DNA of 35,925 nucleotides. It comes from Rhodospirillaceae bacterium (GTDB lineage: Bacteria > Pseudomonadota > Alphaproteobacteria > UBA8366). The stretch covers positions 1 through 35,925 of the forward strand of contig PBOR01000015.1 in assembly GCA_002724395.1 (NCBI GenBank). The letters run 5' to 3'. The notes below the pieces were generated by a model. It was not told the origin of the DNA, did no database searches, and saw only the letters and a program-made list of their open reading frames with translations. The translations under genes and the position numbers were made by a program. Of the stretch, positions 35,597 to 35,925 are shown piece by piece (the first letter of the stretch is position 1; every line of letters begins with the position of its first letter).

Positions 35597-35925
35597 AGTA
35601 GACCGTATTCGCCTGTATCACTGACTTTTTGATGAAAACTCAGAATCTCAATATACTCCAACGGGTTTTTAGGTTGCACCATGGCGCCGGCCGGATGGTT
35701 AATCCAATCATAGAGTCGAGTTAGTAAGAATCGCACAGCACTGCCGCGAGCGAGTATGGGCAAGGCGAGCATTTCCCCCTCATCTAAATTGCGTGTTTTT
35801 CTATAGTTATTCAACAGCTTCCGAGCCTTCGACACGTTAAAGCTGCCATCACTTTCAAAACACCACGCGTTCAGACAAATGGCTAAATCGTACGCAAGGA
35901 AGTCGTTGCAAGCGAAATAGAAATC
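35593..35925 (-). CDS. thrB: Homoserine kinase, C-terminal part (partial)
   Basis: The last 110 codons of a type II (APH-fold) homoserine kinase, which makes O-phosphohomoserine for threonine synthase. The frame is open to the window edge at 35925, so the start lies outside. The visible part opens with [20 protein letters not shown], a hallmark of this family, followed by [10 protein letters not shown] and the [20 protein letters not shown] helix near the end. It overlaps rnhA by four bases (ATGA). ispH commonly precedes thrB in this group, but that would be outside the window. Confidence 0.94.
   Translation of the reverse strand, partial: DFYFACNDFLAYDLAICLNAWCFESDGSFNVSKARKLLNNYRKTRNLDEGEMLALPILARGSAVRFLLTRLYDWINHPAGAMVQPKNPLEYIEILSFHQKVSDTGEYGLL

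Overview
The window looks like core chromosome of an aerobic alphaproteobacterium with moderate G+C. The basis is gene content and order: ctaC-ctaD-ctaB-coxF-ctaG-ctaE-(DUF983)-SURF1, followed by threonine synthase, an M16 processing-peptidase homologue and a GNAT acetyltransferase; rsmE next to plant-type gshA; and thrB-rnhA beside a peroxiredoxin. This is the arrangement I know from Rhodospirillales and Rhizobiales type genomes. I see no rRNA, tRNA, CRISPR array, insertion sequence, integrase or phage gene.

Layout. 1-4.7 kb: the end of a threonine/serine dehydratase, a secreted four-cysteine protein of unknown role, a sterol-desaturase-family membrane hydroxylase, a GT4 glycosyltransferase with an extra C-terminal module, then infA and an Lrp/AsnC regulator on the minus strand. 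4.8-7.2 kb: a homodimeric-type 2-oxoacid (pyruvate) dehydrogenase E1, divergent from the Lrp gene. 7.2-11.0 kb (minus strand): ubiD, a small membrane protein, tldE/pmbA and a clearly broken bluB. 11.1-13.5 kb: a protein with weak similarity to gamma-glutamylcyclotransferases, then ubiA and a METTL20/ETFB-type methyltransferase on the minus strand. 13.9-16.1 kb: rsmE and gshA. 16.1-18.0 kb (minus): tldD and a lipoprotein. 18.3-24.6 kb: the aa3-type cytochrome c oxidase operon, in which the DUF983 gene between ctaE and SURF1 is interrupted by a stop codon. 24.6-31.6 kb: M32 carboxypeptidase, TSUP permease, thrC, M16 peptidase, GNAT, MmgE/PrpD. 31.6-35.9 kb: YqgE, a DsbD/ScsB-like thiol reductase, a Prx5-type peroxiredoxin, rnhA and the end of thrB.

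How the genes fit together. ubiA and ubiD act in ubiquinone synthesis. The cta/cox genes encode subunits I-III of the oxidase, heme O synthase and the Cu(B)/heme assembly factors. gshA, the peroxiredoxin and the DsbD-like protein are thiol and redox functions. TldD and TldE, the two halves of one peptide-cleaving protease, are both present 7 kb apart. thrC and thrB are both threonine-synthesis genes.

I did not find a convincing undescribed system. The strongest observations are two decaying genes (bluB, with two frameshifts and several stops; DUF983, with one nonsense codon and two lost zinc-ribbon cysteines), two genes whose best ribosome-binding site points to a CTG or ATT start, a strong hairpin just upstream of rsmE, a 9-bp inverted repeat in the Lrp/E1 divergent promoter, and a possible 2-oxobutyrate theme shared by the dehydratase, the Lrp regulator and the E1. 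Several genes appear to use GTG or TTG starts, which I chose from Shine-Dalgarno spacing and family N-termini.
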